Shown here: piece by piece, positions 1-7,995 of the stretch
Layout of the letters: the number at the start of each line of letters is the position of its first letter
Numbering within the stretch: position 1 is the first letter of the stretch
Assembly (NCBI GenBank): GCA_902766515.1
Contig: CACXEB010000314.1
Coordinates: 1 to 13,056, forward strand
Source: an uncultured Eubacteriales bacterium
GTDB lineage: Bacteria > Bacillota_A > Clostridia > Christensenellales > Aristaeellaceae
Length of the DNA stretch: 13,056 nt
Direction of reading: 5' to 3'
Position numbers and translations under genes: made by a program
Notes under the pieces: generated by a model
Told to the model about the DNA's origin: nothing
What the model saw: only the letters and a program-made list of their open reading frames with translations
Database searches by the model: none

Positions 1-618
1 ATCCGTACCACGGTCGTCGTGGCAGTCATCGCGACGGCGGTCTCCACGGTGGTGGGCACCATCACGGCGATCGGCCTTTCCAAGGCCAGGCCGCTCCTGC
101 GCAGCGCCATCCTGGAGGTGAACAACCTGCCGGTCATGAATCCGGATATTGTCACCGCCATTGGTCTGATGCTGCTGTTCATCGTGCCCGGCATCCAGCT
201 GAGCATGACCACCCTGATCCTGGCGCACATTACCTTCTGTATCCCCTACGTGATCCTGACGATCATGCCGAAACTCCGACAGCTGGACGACAACGTGGCC
301 GAGGCCGCGCTGGACCTGGGCGCGAACCCCTGGCAGGCCCTGACCCGCGTCATCCTGCCGCAGATCTATCCGGCCATCCTGTCCGGCGCGCTGATCGCGT
401 TCAGCATGTCGTTCGATGATTTCGTAATCTCCTTCTTCACCGCGGGCGTCGGCGTCAACAACATCTCCATGTACGTCTACTCCATGAAGCGGTACAACCC
501 CAGCGTGAACGCGCTTTCCACCCTGATCGTCGTCGTCGTGACGCTGATCCTGGTGCTGGCCAACCTGATCCCCATGATCAAAGAGAAAAGGACCAAAAAG
601 GAGGAACAAAGACTATGA
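1..618 (+). CDS. potC: Spermidine/putrescine ABC transporter permease PotC (5' partial)
   Basis: Inner-membrane permease subunit of a polyamine importer, expected to pair with PotB, the ATPase PotA and the binding protein PotD. The frame is open from base 1, so the true start lies upstream; 205 residues are visible. The visible part has several hydrophobic spans. It also has the EAA loop of binding-protein-dependent permeases, starting at base 301 (EAALDLGANPWQAL, followed by the ILPQI segment), which docks onto the ATPase. The following stretch, AFSMSFDDFVISFF, is typical of PotC. The charged tail KEKRTKKEEQR is cytoplasmic. Its stop codon overlaps the potD start by 4 bp (ATGA), so the two are translationally coupled. 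Assignment as PotC rather than PotB rests on the SFDDFVISFF segment and on direct adjacency to potD, the usual potABCD order. Confidence 0.93.
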   Translation: MRTTVVVAVIATAVSTVVGTITAIGLSKARPLLRSAILEVNNLPVMNPDIVTAIGLMLLFIVPGIQLSMTTLILAHITFCIPYVILTIMPKLRQLDDNVAEAALDLGANPWQALTRVILPQIYPAILSGALIAFSMSFDDFVISFFTAGVGVNNISMYVYSMKRYNPSVNALSTLIVVVVTLILVLANLIPMIKEKRTKKEEQRL

Positions 619-1694
619 AAAAGATGCTGGCAACCATCCTGGCGCTGACCCTGCTCGCGGTGTCCCTGTCCGCTTTCGGCGAGGGATATGATCCCGTCAA
701 GGAATTCGGCAGCAACGTGCTGAACGTGTTCAACTGGGGCGAGTACATGGACATGGACGTGATCCGGAGCTTCGAAAATGAGTACAAGGTCCGCGTCAAT
801 TACTCTACCTTTGAATCCAACGAGAATATGTACACCAAGCTGATGACCGGCGCGTCCTACGACGTGCTCTTCCCCAGCGATTACATGGTGGAGCGACTGA
901 TCCGTGAAAACAAGCTGCAGCCCCTGGACAAGGAAGTGGTCACCAACCTGGCGGGCCTGGCGGACGGCGTCAGGAACCTGTCCTATGACCCGGACAATAC
1001 CTACAGCGCGCCCTACCTGTGGCAGACCGTCGGCATCATCTTCGATACCACGAAGATCGATCCCGACGAGATGGAAGAACAGGGCTGGCTCGCTTACCAG
1101 AATCCGGCCTATGCCGGCCATGCGTACGCGTATGACTCTGAGCGTGACGGTTTCATGCCGGCCCTGAAGACGCTCGGTTATTCCGCCAACACGACCAGCA
1201 TGGACGAGCTGAACGCCGCCTACGAATGGCTGCGCCAGATGGACAAGAACGTCCGTCCCTCCTATGTGACCGATGAGGTCATCGACGGCATGATCGACGG
1301 GCAGAAATGGATGGCGATCGTCTACAGCGGCGACGCCGCGGCCATCATGCTGGAGAACGAGGACATGAGCTACTGCACTCCGAAGCAGGGCACCAACATC
1401 GCGGTGGACAACATGGTCATCCCCGCCAATGCCTCCAATCCGAAGCTGGCCAACGTGTTCATCAACTACATCCTGGATTATGAAAACAGCAAGGCGATCT
1501 CCGAGACGGTGGGCTATGCTTCCGTCAACGCCCAGGTGCTGGAAGACCTGTCGAGCCCCGGCGGCCTGTATGAGGGCAATGTCGCCTACATTCCCCGCAG
1601 CGGCTATGAGCTGGACGAAGTCTACTATGACATCCCGGAAGACCTGCGCAGCATCTATTCCACCATGTGGATCAAGGTCAAGCTGCACGAGTAA
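615..1694 (+). CDS. potD: Spermidine/putrescine-binding protein PotD
   Basis: Extracellular polyamine-binding protein of the PotABCD importer, 359 residues, close to the usual length. The start is set by AAGGAGG at 598-604, ten bases before the ATG. Residues 1-20 form a hydrophobic signal peptide. There is no cysteine there, so no lipobox, and cleavage by signal peptidase I near Ala20-Gly22 is likely. The VFNWGEYMD block (Trp41, Tyr44), FPSDY (Ser88, Tyr90), YDSERDGF (Asp174) and VDNMVIP (Asp265) match the ligand-site blocks of E. coli PotD. At the positions of E. coli Trp229, Glu171 and Trp255 I read Tyr237, Asp178 and Ala263, so specificity for spermidine versus putrescine cannot be read off. 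It is probably co-transcribed with potC upstream and the thioesterase downstream, since no terminator is visible between them. Confidence 0.93.
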   Translation: MKKMLATILALTLLAVSLSAFGEGYDPVKEFGSNVLNVFNWGEYMDMDVIRSFENEYKVRVNYSTFESNENMYTKLMTGASYDVLFPSDYMVERLIRENKLQPLDKEVVTNLAGLADGVRNLSYDPDNTYSAPYLWQTVGIIFDTTKIDPDEMEEQGWLAYQNPAYAGHAYAYDSERDGFMPALKTLGYSANTTSMDELNAAYEWLRQMDKNVRPSYVTDEVIDGMIDGQKWMAIVYSGDAAAIMLENEDMSYCTPKQGTNIAVDNMVIPANASNPKLANVFINYILDYENSKAISETVGYASVNAQVLEDLSSPGGLYEGNVAYIPRSGYELDEVYYDIPEDLRSIYSTMWIKVKLHE

Positions 1695-1706
1695 GGTTCA
1701 TGTCCG

Positions 1707-2150
1707 ATGACAGACATCACAACGGGCGTGCAGATCGTTCTGCCGCAGCATTGCAACGGCTATAAAATCCCGCGCCTCTTCGGCGGACAGCTGATGGCGT
1801 GGATCGACATCATCGGGGCGGTGGCCGCGCGGCGCTTTACGCGTTGCGCGGTCACCACCGTATGCGTGGACAACCTGAACTTTATCGCGCCGGCCTACCT
1901 GAACGATACGGTGGTCCAGGACGCCCGGGTCACCTGGGCGGGCCGCACGTCCATCGAGGTGCGGGTAGACAGCTATGTCGAGCACCTGGACGGGACCCGG
2001 ACGCTGGTCAACCGCGCCTACGCCGTCTTCGTGGCGCTGGATGAAAACGACCGCCCCGCGCCGGTGCCGGCCTTCGAACCGGAAACCGAAGAGGAAAAGC
2101 AGGAGTACCAGGCGGCGCTGCGCCGCCGGGAGATCCGGCTGCAGAGGTAA
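1707..2150 (+). CDS. Acyl-CoA thioesterase, hotdog fold (YciA/BACH-like)
   Basis: A 147-residue cytosolic enzyme expected to hydrolyse acyl-CoA to the free acid and CoA. The family signature is the block FGGQLMAWID at residues 25-34, where Asp34 sits at the position of the YciA-type catalytic aspartate. It is followed by VDNLNFIAPA (54-63), a strand pattern typical of single hotdog domains, and a C-terminal charged helix (about 127-147). One hotdog domain means it should work as an oligomer. It begins 12 bp after the potD stop, with only a weak purine stretch (TAAGG) as ribosome binding site. It ends 6 bp before the malic enzyme gene, so it is probably expressed from the pot transcript. The acyl-chain preference cannot be told from sequence. 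Confidence 0.87.
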   Translation: MTDITTGVQIVLPQHCNGYKIPRLFGGQLMAWIDIIGAVAARRFTRCAVTTVCVDNLNFIAPAYLNDTVVQDARVTWAGRTSIEVRVDSYVEHLDGTRTLVNRAYAVFVALDENDRPAPVPAFEPETEEEKQEYQAALRRREIRLQR

Positions 2151-2156
2151 GCATAT

Positions 2157-3326
2157 ATGAATTACGCGGAAGAATCCCTGCGGCTGCACGCGGCCTGGCA
2201 GGGCAAGATCGAGGTCGTCTCCCGGGTCGAGGTGAAGAACCGGGACGACCTTTCGCTGGCCTATACGCCGGGCGTGGCACAGCCCTGCCTGGAGATCCAG
2301 AAGGACTATGACAAGTCCTTCACCCTGACGCGGCGGCATAACCTGGTCGCCGTGATCACGGACGGCACGGCGGTCCTCGGCCTGGGCGACATCGGCCCGG
2401 AGGCGGGCATGCCCGTCATGGAGGGCAAGTGCGCGCTCTTCAAGGCCTTCGGGGACGTCGATGCCTTCCCCATCTGCATACGGTCCAAGGACGTGGACGA
2501 GATCGTCCGCACCATCTACCTGATCTCCGGCTCCTTCGGGGGCATCAACCTGGAGGACATCGCCGCGCCCCGCTGCTTCGAGATCGAGCGGCGGCTCAAG
2601 GAGGTCTGCGATATCCCGGTCTTCCACGACGACCAGCACGGCACGGCCATCGTGGTCGGCGCGGCGCTGATCAACGCGCTGAAAGCCGTGGGCAAGGAGA
2701 TCGGCAGCGTCCGGGTGGTCATCAACGGAGCGGGCAGCGCGGGCATCGCGATCGGACGCCACCTGATGAACCTGGGCGTACGGCATCTCCTGATGGTGGA
2801 CAAAAACGGCATCCTGGCCGACGGCGTGGACATGAACCCGGCCCAGGCGGAGATGGCGGCCCTGACCAACCCCGAAGGCGTGACCGGCCTGCTCCGGGAC
2901 GCCATGGTCGGCGCGGACGTGCTGATCGGCGTCAGCGCGCCCCACATCGTCAGCCCGGACATGATCCGGTCCATGGCGGCGCGCCCCATCGTCTTCCCGA
3001 TGGCCAACCCGGTCCCGGAGATCGAGCCGGACGAGGCCAAAGCGGCGGGCGCTGCCGTGGTCGGCACCGGCCGGAGCGATCATCCGAACCAGATCAACAA
3101 CGTCCTGGCCTTCCCCGGCCTCTTCCGCGGGGCGCTGGATGTCCGCGCCCGTGACATCAACGAGGCGATGAAGCAGGCGGCCTCCTTCGCCCTGGCGAAC
3201 CTCGTTTCCCCCGAAGAGCTGAGTGTGGACTACATCCTCCCGAAGGCCTTTGACAAGCGGGTCGGTCCCGCAGTCGCGCAGGCCGTCGCCCAGGCGGCCC
3301 GTGACAGCGGCGTGGCCAGGCTCTAA
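2157..3326 (+). CDS. NAD(P)-dependent malic enzyme
   Basis: Converts malate to pyruvate and CO2 while reducing NAD(P)+; cytosolic, 389 residues. This is the short bacterial form without the C-terminal phosphotransacetylase-like domain of E. coli MaeB. Visible catalytic features are YTPGVA with Tyr36, GKCALFK with Lys91 as the general base, the metal-binding residues in NLEDI (Glu133, Asp134) and DDQHGTA (Asp158/159), a Rossmann dinucleotide loop GAGSAG (191-196), and the MANP and NNVLAFPG blocks (about 283-286 and 314-321). The start is set by AGAGG at 2143-2147, which overlaps the end of the thioesterase gene. The cofactor (NAD or NADP) is not certain from sequence. It is the last gene of the + strand unit; a parS site follows the stop codon by seven bases and a hairpin follows that. 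Confidence 0.95.
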   Translation: MNYAEESLRLHAAWQGKIEVVSRVEVKNRDDLSLAYTPGVAQPCLEIQKDYDKSFTLTRRHNLVAVITDGTAVLGLGDIGPEAGMPVMEGKCALFKAFGDVDAFPICIRSKDVDEIVRTIYLISGSFGGINLEDIAAPRCFEIERRLKEVCDIPVFHDDQHGTAIVVGAALINALKAVGKEIGSVRVVINGAGSAGIAIGRHLMNLGVRHLLMVDKNGILADGVDMNPAQAEMAALTNPEGVTGLLRDAMVGADVLIGVSAPHIVSPDMIRSMAARPIVFPMANPVPEIEPDEAKAAGAAVVGTGRSDHPNQINNVLAFPGLFRGALDVRARDINEAMKQAASFALANLVSPEELSVDYILPKAFDKRVGPAVAQAVAQAARDSGVARL

Positions 3327-3333
3327 ACGCAAA

Positions 3334-3349
3334 TGTTTCACGTGAAACA
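3334..3349. other. parS site (ParB/Spo0J binding), intergenic copy
   Basis: The 16-mer TGTTTCACGTGAAACA matches the canonical bacterial parS sequence exactly. The palindrome is perfect over 22 bp (3331-3352). It lies 7 bp after the malic enzyme stop codon in a convergent intergenic region. parS nucleates ParB loading and spreading, which organises and segregates the origin region of the chromosome. The same 20-bp core occurs again at 8738-8757. Confidence 0.92.
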
Positions 3350-3376
3350 TTTTCGGAAACGCTGAAAACCTGACAA

Positions 3377-3424
3377 TACAGAACACCTCCGGCGGCCCGG
3401 GAAGGCTGCCGGAGGTGTTCTGTA
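3377..3424. terminator. Bidirectional hairpin terminator between convergent genes
   Basis: A perfect 17-bp inverted repeat (3377-3393 with 3408-3424) has a 14-nt interior that can pair for three further base pairs (3395-3397 with 3404-3406). It sits between the malic enzyme stop (+ strand) and the GH53 stop (- strand), where a shared terminator is expected. Neither side has a clean T tract. On the - strand the hairpin is followed by TTGTCAGGTTTTC, and on the + strand by a weak T-containing stretch. The role is inferred from position and stem strength. Confidence 0.7.
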
Positions 3425-3436
3425 CTTGTACGCCGT

Positions 3437-5350
3437 TTATTTGAATGAGACGTCGTCGATCTTTCCCCAGGCCCCCGGGCCGGCGCATTCGACATACAGG
3501 CCGACGGTGATGAGATCGCCCTCGGCGACGGGAATATCTGCCAGACGCGCGGTGTGCCACTCGTTCCACTTGGTGAAGACGGTGTCCTGGCGGGCAAACT
3601 CGGCGCCGTTGATCAGCACGTAGGCGTACACGGTCTGCTCGCCGCAGTCGCCGCCCATCACGCTGATCTCATAGGTGTACTTCCCGGCCGGCGCCTCCCG
3701 GACATCCTGCTCCAGCGTGAAGCGGACGGTGTTGGCCGGCGCGGAATAGAAGTGCCAGTGGGCCTTGCCCTCCTTGGAGTCGACCGCCTTTTCCTCCCGG
3801 TACAGCTGGGCAGTCTTCCCGAGGTCCGTCGCCCGCCACATGGAGACATCGAAGCTCTCGAAGCCCGCGTTGTGGAGGTAGTTCTTTGTGGAGAAGGTCA
3901 CGACGCAGACGGCAGTCATGCCGGAGGCGTAGCCGTGGATCACGGACCGGCCCTCCCGGTAGGGGTTGATGGTGTTGAGTTCCTCGCTGTCCCATTGGAC
4001 GCTGACCTGGGTGCGGGAGTTGTCCGTCATGACCGCTTCCACGGTTTCGGGGAGCTTGGGGAGGCTGCCGACCCGGCAGGAAACCGCCGCATCGATGAGC
4101 GCCACGGGAACGACCGGCGCGTCCTGTCCGCCGCGCATGAGCCGGAACACGCTGAGGCTGTCGAGGGCCTTGCCGCTGAAGTCAAACATCGCCTGGTTGT
4201 CGCAGGCGCAGCCGCCGTAGTAGCGGCCGGCGTCGTCCGGGTCATAGACGCCGGCATAGGAGGAGGCCCAGCCGGTGCCATAGGTTTCCCACAGGGCATG
4301 GTTTTCCTCCCAGCTGCGGCCGCCGGTCGGCACCCAGGCGCCTTCCCAGTAGAACAGGCCGATGCCGCCCGCGCGGACGACGGCTTCCGTGATGTCCCGC
4401 ACGGCATTGGCCTGGCCCTGGACGCTGAACTGCCAGGGATGGTCGTAGCTGCCGCCCTCGCCGATCGTGTTCCCGGAGAAGTCGCCGTCTTCGAGCGTCC
4501 AGGCGTAGCTGGTCTCGGCGACCAGGACATCCTTGCCGTATGCGGCGCGGATATCGGACAGGACGCGGGTGAGGTTGTCGAGGGTGCCGTGCCAGTAGGG
4601 ATAGTAGCTGGTCGCGAACACGTCGTAATCCACGCCGTATTTCTGCAGCTCGCCCGCCCAGCTGCGCAGGGCATTGCCGTTTTCCGGGTTCGTGAAATGG
4701 ACGCAGACGCGGGCGTCCGGGCAGACCTCGCGCACGGCGGATGCGCCGGCGCTCATCAGGGTAGCAATGCTTTCCCAGTCCCGTTCGCCGCAGAACGCGC
4801 CGTTGGTCTCATTGCCGATCTGGACCATGCCGATATCCGCGCCGGCGGCCAGCAGGGTCCGCAGGGTGTCGGCTGCGTGGCTGCGCAGCGCCTCCGCCTT
4901 CTCCGTCAGGGAAAGGCCTTCCCACGCGCGGGGCGTCATCTGCTTGGAGGGATCGGCCCAGAAATCCGAGCAGTGCAGGTCCACCAGCAGGCGCTGGCCC
5001 GCGGCGGCTGCCCGCCGGCCGATGGCGGCGGCGGTGTTCGCGTCGTTGTTGCCGCCGCCAAAGCCGTGGCCGGCGTCATCGAAGGGGTTGACCCAGACGC
5101 GGACACGGATCCAGCCGATCCCGTTTTCTTTGAGCAGGCCGAAGAGGTCGCGCTCCGTGCCCTCCCGGTCGCAGAAGCGGACGCCTGCATTTTCGAGCGC
5201 GATCACGCTGGAGACGTCCATCCCGAAGAGGAAGTCCTCCGGCAGGCCGTCGACCGCCTTGACATACAGCGGGTCCGCGCCGGCGGGAGCGGCGGACAGG
5301 CAGCAAAGGATGAGGGTCAGCAGCAGGGTAAAGATCATGATACGCGGCAT
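3437..5350 (-). CDS. Secreted GH53 endo-beta-1,4-galactanase with C-terminal accessory domains
   Basis: An extracellular glycoside hydrolase expected to cut beta-1,4-galactan side chains of pectin (rhamnogalacturonan I) or type I arabinogalactan; 637 residues. The ATG at 5350 is preferred over an upstream in-frame start because AAGGAGG at 5357-5363 lies six bases before it and a signal peptide begins there (residues 1-25, ending AGA before DP). The GH53 barrel spans about residues 36-410. It has IRVRVWVNP (81-89), LLVDLHCSDFWADP (121-134), the acid/base Glu181 in GNETNGAF and the likely nucleophile Glu279 in VLVAETSYAW. A bacterial Ig-like segment follows (about 415-485), then a jelly-roll carbohydrate-binding-like domain (about 490-637) starting NAGFESFDVSMW; its family is uncertain, possibly CBM61. 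It lies 31 bp downstream of the MATE gene and is probably the last gene of the pfp transcript. Confidence 0.92.
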   Translation of the reverse strand: MPRIMIFTLLLTLILCCLSAAPAGADPLYVKAVDGLPEDFLFGMDVSSVIALENAGVRFCDREGTERDLFGLLKENGIGWIRVRVWVNPFDDAGHGFGGGNNDANTAAAIGRRAAAAGQRLLVDLHCSDFWADPSKQMTPRAWEGLSLTEKAEALRSHAADTLRTLLAAGADIGMVQIGNETNGAFCGERDWESIATLMSAGASAVREVCPDARVCVHFTNPENGNALRSWAGELQKYGVDYDVFATSYYPYWHGTLDNLTRVLSDIRAAYGKDVLVAETSYAWTLEDGDFSGNTIGEGGSYDHPWQFSVQGQANAVRDITEAVVRAGGIGLFYWEGAWVPTGGRSWEENHALWETYGTGWASSYAGVYDPDDAGRYYGGCACDNQAMFDFSGKALDSLSVFRLMRGGQDAPVVPVALIDAAVSCRVGSLPKLPETVEAVMTDNSRTQVSVQWDSEELNTINPYREGRSVIHGYASGMTAVCVVTFSTKNYLHNAGFESFDVSMWRATDLGKTAQLYREEKAVDSKEGKAHWHFYSAPANTVRFTLEQDVREAPAGKYTYEISVMGGDCGEQTVYAYVLINGAEFARQDTVFTKWNEWHTARLADIPVAEGDLITVGLYVECAGPGAWGKIDDVSFK

Positions 5351-5356
5351 GGTCAG

Positions 5357-5363
5357 CCTCCTT
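5357..5363 (-). promoter_or_regulatory. Ribosome binding site fixing the GH53 start
   Basis: On the - strand this reads AAGGAGG, six bases before the ATG at 5350. It rules out the longer in-frame start, which would add 25 non-hydrophobic residues in front of the signal peptide and overlap the MATE gene. Confidence 0.85.
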
Positions 5364-5381
5364 GTCGGTGATGCGGTTGTA

Positions 5382-6731
5382 TCAGGCGTCCGTATCCCGC
5401 CGGTATCGGCGGTAGATACGGGCAAAATACAGGATCTCAGCTGTGCCCGTCAGGGTCCAGCTGAAGATGTAAAGCAGGTAGAGCGAGAGGATCGTATGGA
5501 AGTGGGCGAACACGGTGTATACCCAGATCACGCGGAACACGCACGATCCGAGGACGACGATCACCGTCGGGACCAGAGTTTTGCCCAGCCCGCGGGAGGC
5601 GGCGATGGAGCAGTCCATGAAGGCGGAAAACGCGTATGAACAGCCCATGATCCGGAGCCTTGTCAGGCCAGCGTCCGCGACGGCCGCGTCCGTGGTGAAC
5701 AGGGAAAGGAAGGGCCGGCCCAGCAGCACCAGGCCGGCGCTCATGACTGCCGCGACGCCGAAGGACAGGGCCAGGGAGATCCTGTAGCTCCGGATCACCC
5801 GCTCCGGCCGGCGCGCGCCGACGTTCTGGCTCATGAAGCTGGCGCAGGCGGTATAGAGCGCGGCCATCACGTCGTAGACGAGGGCGTCCGCGTTCGCGGC
5901 GGCGGCGTTGCCCTCGACCACCACCGCGTCAAACGTGTTGACGCCGGCCTGGATGAACAGGTTGGCGACAGCGAAGATGGCGTTCTGGAGGGCGGACGGC
6001 ACGGCGATCAGGAGGATCTGCCGCGCTTTCCCGGGGTGGAGCCGGAGCAGCGTCCGGTGCAGGCTGAAGCTCTCCGCCCGCCGGGTCAGCGACAGCAGGA
6101 TCAGTGCCGCGGACACGTATTGCGAAATGATACTGGCGAGCGCCACACCCGCTTCCGCCAGGCCGCAGACGATGACGAAAAACAGGTTCAGGAGCACGTT
6201 CAATACGCCGGCGATGGACAGGAAGACGAGCGGACGTCGGGTATCCCCGGACGCGGACAGGACGCCGTTGCCGAAGTTGAAGACGGCCATCGCCGGCAGG
6301 CCGACCAAATAGATCCTCAGGTAGCGGACCGCCCCGGCCATCAGCACATCCTTGGTGCCCAGCAGCGCGAGCAGCGCCGGGGTCAGCAGGAACCCGGCCG
6401 CGAACAGGAGACCGCCGATCAGGAGGGTCAGCAGGAACGCGGTGTGCACCGTCTCCGAGGTGTCCCGGTCCTGCCGGGCGCCCAGGTACCGCGCAACCGT
6501 GACGTTGACGCCGCTCCCGATCCCCATCAGGAACCCGGCGAACAGGGTGACGAGGATGGCGGTGGATCCGACGGCGCCGAGGGCTTCCGGTCCGGCGAAC
6601 CGGCCGACCACGGCGATGTCGGACATGTTGAACAGCACCTGCAGGACATTGGAAAGCATCAGCGGGACGCTGAACCGGACGATCGCCGGCAGCAGCGCCC
6701 CTTCAGTCAGCTGGATAGATTTTCTGCGCAA
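5382..6731 (-). CDS. MATE-family multidrug/toxin efflux transporter
   Basis: An inner-membrane cation-coupled antiporter, 449 residues, the normal size for a 12-helix MATE protein. The two homologous halves are visible. The first carries VPLMLSNVLQVLFNMSD and VVGRFAGPEALGAVGST near residues 22-58. The second carries AVPSALQNAIFAVANLFIQ and the ALYTACASFMSQNVGA block. A short basic tail (RIYRRYRRDTDA) closes it. The start is TTG at 6731; no ATG is available between the ribosome binding site and the conserved N-terminus. It lies 30 bp after the phosphofructokinase gene and 31 bp before the galactanase gene, so it is probably co-transcribed with both. The substrate cannot be read from sequence, and the neighbours do not point to a drug-resistance role. 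Confidence 0.92.
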   Translation of the reverse strand: MRRKSIQLTEGALLPAIVRFSVPLMLSNVLQVLFNMSDIAVVGRFAGPEALGAVGSTAILVTLFAGFLMGIGSGVNVTVARYLGARQDRDTSETVHTAFLLTLLIGGLLFAAGFLLTPALLALLGTKDVLMAGAVRYLRIYLVGLPAMAVFNFGNGVLSASGDTRRPLVFLSIAGVLNVLLNLFFVIVCGLAEAGVALASIISQYVSAALILLSLTRRAESFSLHRTLLRLHPGKARQILLIAVPSALQNAIFAVANLFIQAGVNTFDAVVVEGNAAAANADALVYDVMAALYTACASFMSQNVGARRPERVIRSYRISLALSFGVAAVMSAGLVLLGRPFLSLFTTDAAVADAGLTRLRIMGCSYAFSAFMDCSIAASRGLGKTLVPTVIVVLGSCVFRVIWVYTVFAHFHTILSLYLLYIFSWTLTGTAEILYFARIYRRYRRDTDA

Positions 6732-6740
6732 CGGCTTATG

Positions 6741-6746
6741 CCTCCT
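6741..6746 (-). promoter_or_regulatory. Ribosome binding site for the MATE gene (TTG start)
   Basis: AGGAGG on the - strand, nine bases upstream of TTG at 6731. It supports the non-ATG start, because the protein's conserved N-terminal amphipathic segment begins there and the next in-frame Met lies inside the first membrane helix. Confidence 0.8.
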
Positions 6747-6761
6747 GGCAGGGAAAAGGGA

Positions 6762-7982
6762 TCATTCTTCGACGATATGCTGCGTCAGGCCGTTGATATA
6801 GATCGGCGTCAGCTCGGCCTGGATCAGGGGACGGGCGTAGGCGAGGAATTCCGGCTGCATGTCGGTGCGGGCGTCGTTGATCCAGGAGACGGGGATCTTC
6901 TTTTCAAAGTTGGCAACGTCCGCCACGTCCACCAGCGCGGTCGTGCACTGGTAGGGGTCGTTGGACAGCCGGCGCAGGGCGACCATGCGGCCGGTCTCGC
7001 CCTCAAAGGCGGCCTTGGCGGCCGCGCCGCCCACCTGGAAGGCCTCGGTGATGTCCGTGCGGCTCGTCAGGTGGCCCGCGCAGCGCTGCAGGATCGACAG
7101 CTCCACGGAACGGGTCCGGGTCGGCAGGTTGCGCGCCACCAGGTTCGACAGGTAGCGGGCGGTGCCGGTCAGGTTGATATGGCCGAAGGCGTCCACATGG
7201 CGGGCGTCGTCGCTGAGCTCGCAGACAAACCGGCCGTCGGGCAGTTTCACGCCTTCGGACACGGCGATGACCACGGACTTCCGCGCCTTCTGCATCCGCT
7301 CCACCTTCGCCAGGAACCGGTCGGTATGGAAGGGCAGCTCCGGCAGGCAGATCAGGTCCACGCCCTCGCAGTCCTCGCCCCGGGCCAGCGCTGCGGCGGC
7401 GGTCAGCCAGCCGGCGTTGCGGCCCATGATCTCCACGATGGTGACGAAGGGCACGCCGTAGACGGTGGCGTCGCGGATGATTTCCTTCATGACGACGCCG
7501 ATGTACTTGGCGGCGGAGCCGTAGCCGGGGGTATGGTCTGTCAGCATCAGGTCGTTGTCGATGGTTTTGGGCACGCCCATGAACCGGATATCCGATCCGA
7601 TGGCCTTGCCGTAGCGGGCCAGCTTGTTGATGGTGTCCATGCTGTCGTTGCCGCCGATGTAGAAGAACCACTTGATGTCCCGCTGCTTCAGGATCTCAAA
7701 CAGCTTCTGGAAAACCGATTCATCCGCTTCAGGCTCCGGCAGCTTGTAGCGGCAGCTGCCCAGGAAAGAAGAGGGCGTGCGCTTCAGCAGCTCGATGCTC
7801 ATGTACGAGGTCAGCCGCTCCGTCAGGTCGCAGACCTGGTCCTCCAGTAATCCCTGGATACCGTGGAGCATGCCGTACACATGAGTCACTCCGCGCATCT
7901 GGCAGGCCTGGAATACCCCCACCAGGCTGGCGTTGATGACGGAAGTAGGTCCGCCGCTCTGTCCGACGATTGCGTTTGCCAT
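6762..7982 (-). CDS. pfp: Pyrophosphate-dependent 6-phosphofructokinase
   Basis: Phosphorylates fructose 6-phosphate to the 1,6-bisphosphate, here predicted to use PPi rather than ATP, which makes the step reversible and saves ATP; cytosolic, 406 residues. Two positions that distinguish PPi from ATP enzymes are visible. GGNDS has Asp113 where ATP enzymes have Gly (E. coli Gly104), and PKTIDND has Lys139 in place of Gly124. Asp142 and Asp144 of that block and MGRNAGW (186-192) complete the active site. The N-terminus is GQSGGPTSVINASL (7-20). The ATG at 7982 is chosen because AAGGAGG at 7989-7995 precedes it by six bases; the longer open frame upstream lies in the mRNA leader. It is the first gene of a unit with the MATE transporter and GH53 galactanase, and its promoter is visible at 8132-8160. 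Confidence 0.93.
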   Translation of the reverse strand: MANAIVGQSGGPTSVINASLVGVFQACQMRGVTHVYGMLHGIQGLLEDQVCDLTERLTSYMSIELLKRTPSSFLGSCRYKLPEPEADESVFQKLFEILKQRDIKWFFYIGGNDSMDTINKLARYGKAIGSDIRFMGVPKTIDNDLMLTDHTPGYGSAAKYIGVVMKEIIRDATVYGVPFVTIVEIMGRNAGWLTAAAALARGEDCEGVDLICLPELPFHTDRFLAKVERMQKARKSVVIAVSEGVKLPDGRFVCELSDDARHVDAFGHINLTGTARYLSNLVARNLPTRTRSVELSILQRCAGHLTSRTDITEAFQVGGAAAKAAFEGETGRMVALRRLSNDPYQCTTALVDVADVANFEKKIPVSWINDARTDMQPEFLAYARPLIQAELTPIYINGLTQHIVEE

Positions 7983-7988
7983 ACAAGT

Positions 7989-7995
7989 CCTCCTT
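7989..7995 (-). promoter_or_regulatory. Ribosome binding site fixing the pfp start
   Basis: AAGGAGG on the - strand, six bases before the ATG at 7982. It excludes the upstream in-frame start at 8060, which would add 26 residues with no counterpart in the phosphofructokinase fold. Confidence 0.88.

Noticed and set aside
477..3569. Long - strand open frames (477-1688 and 1698-3569) opposite potD, the thioesterase and malic enzyme
   Set aside because: Same composition artefact; the sense proteins are clear family members and the antisense products show no domain.
3554..7850. Long + strand open frames (3554-5371 and 6036-7850) opposite GH53, MATE and pfp
   Set aside because: Antisense shadows of well-supported genes, with no ribosome binding site or domain.
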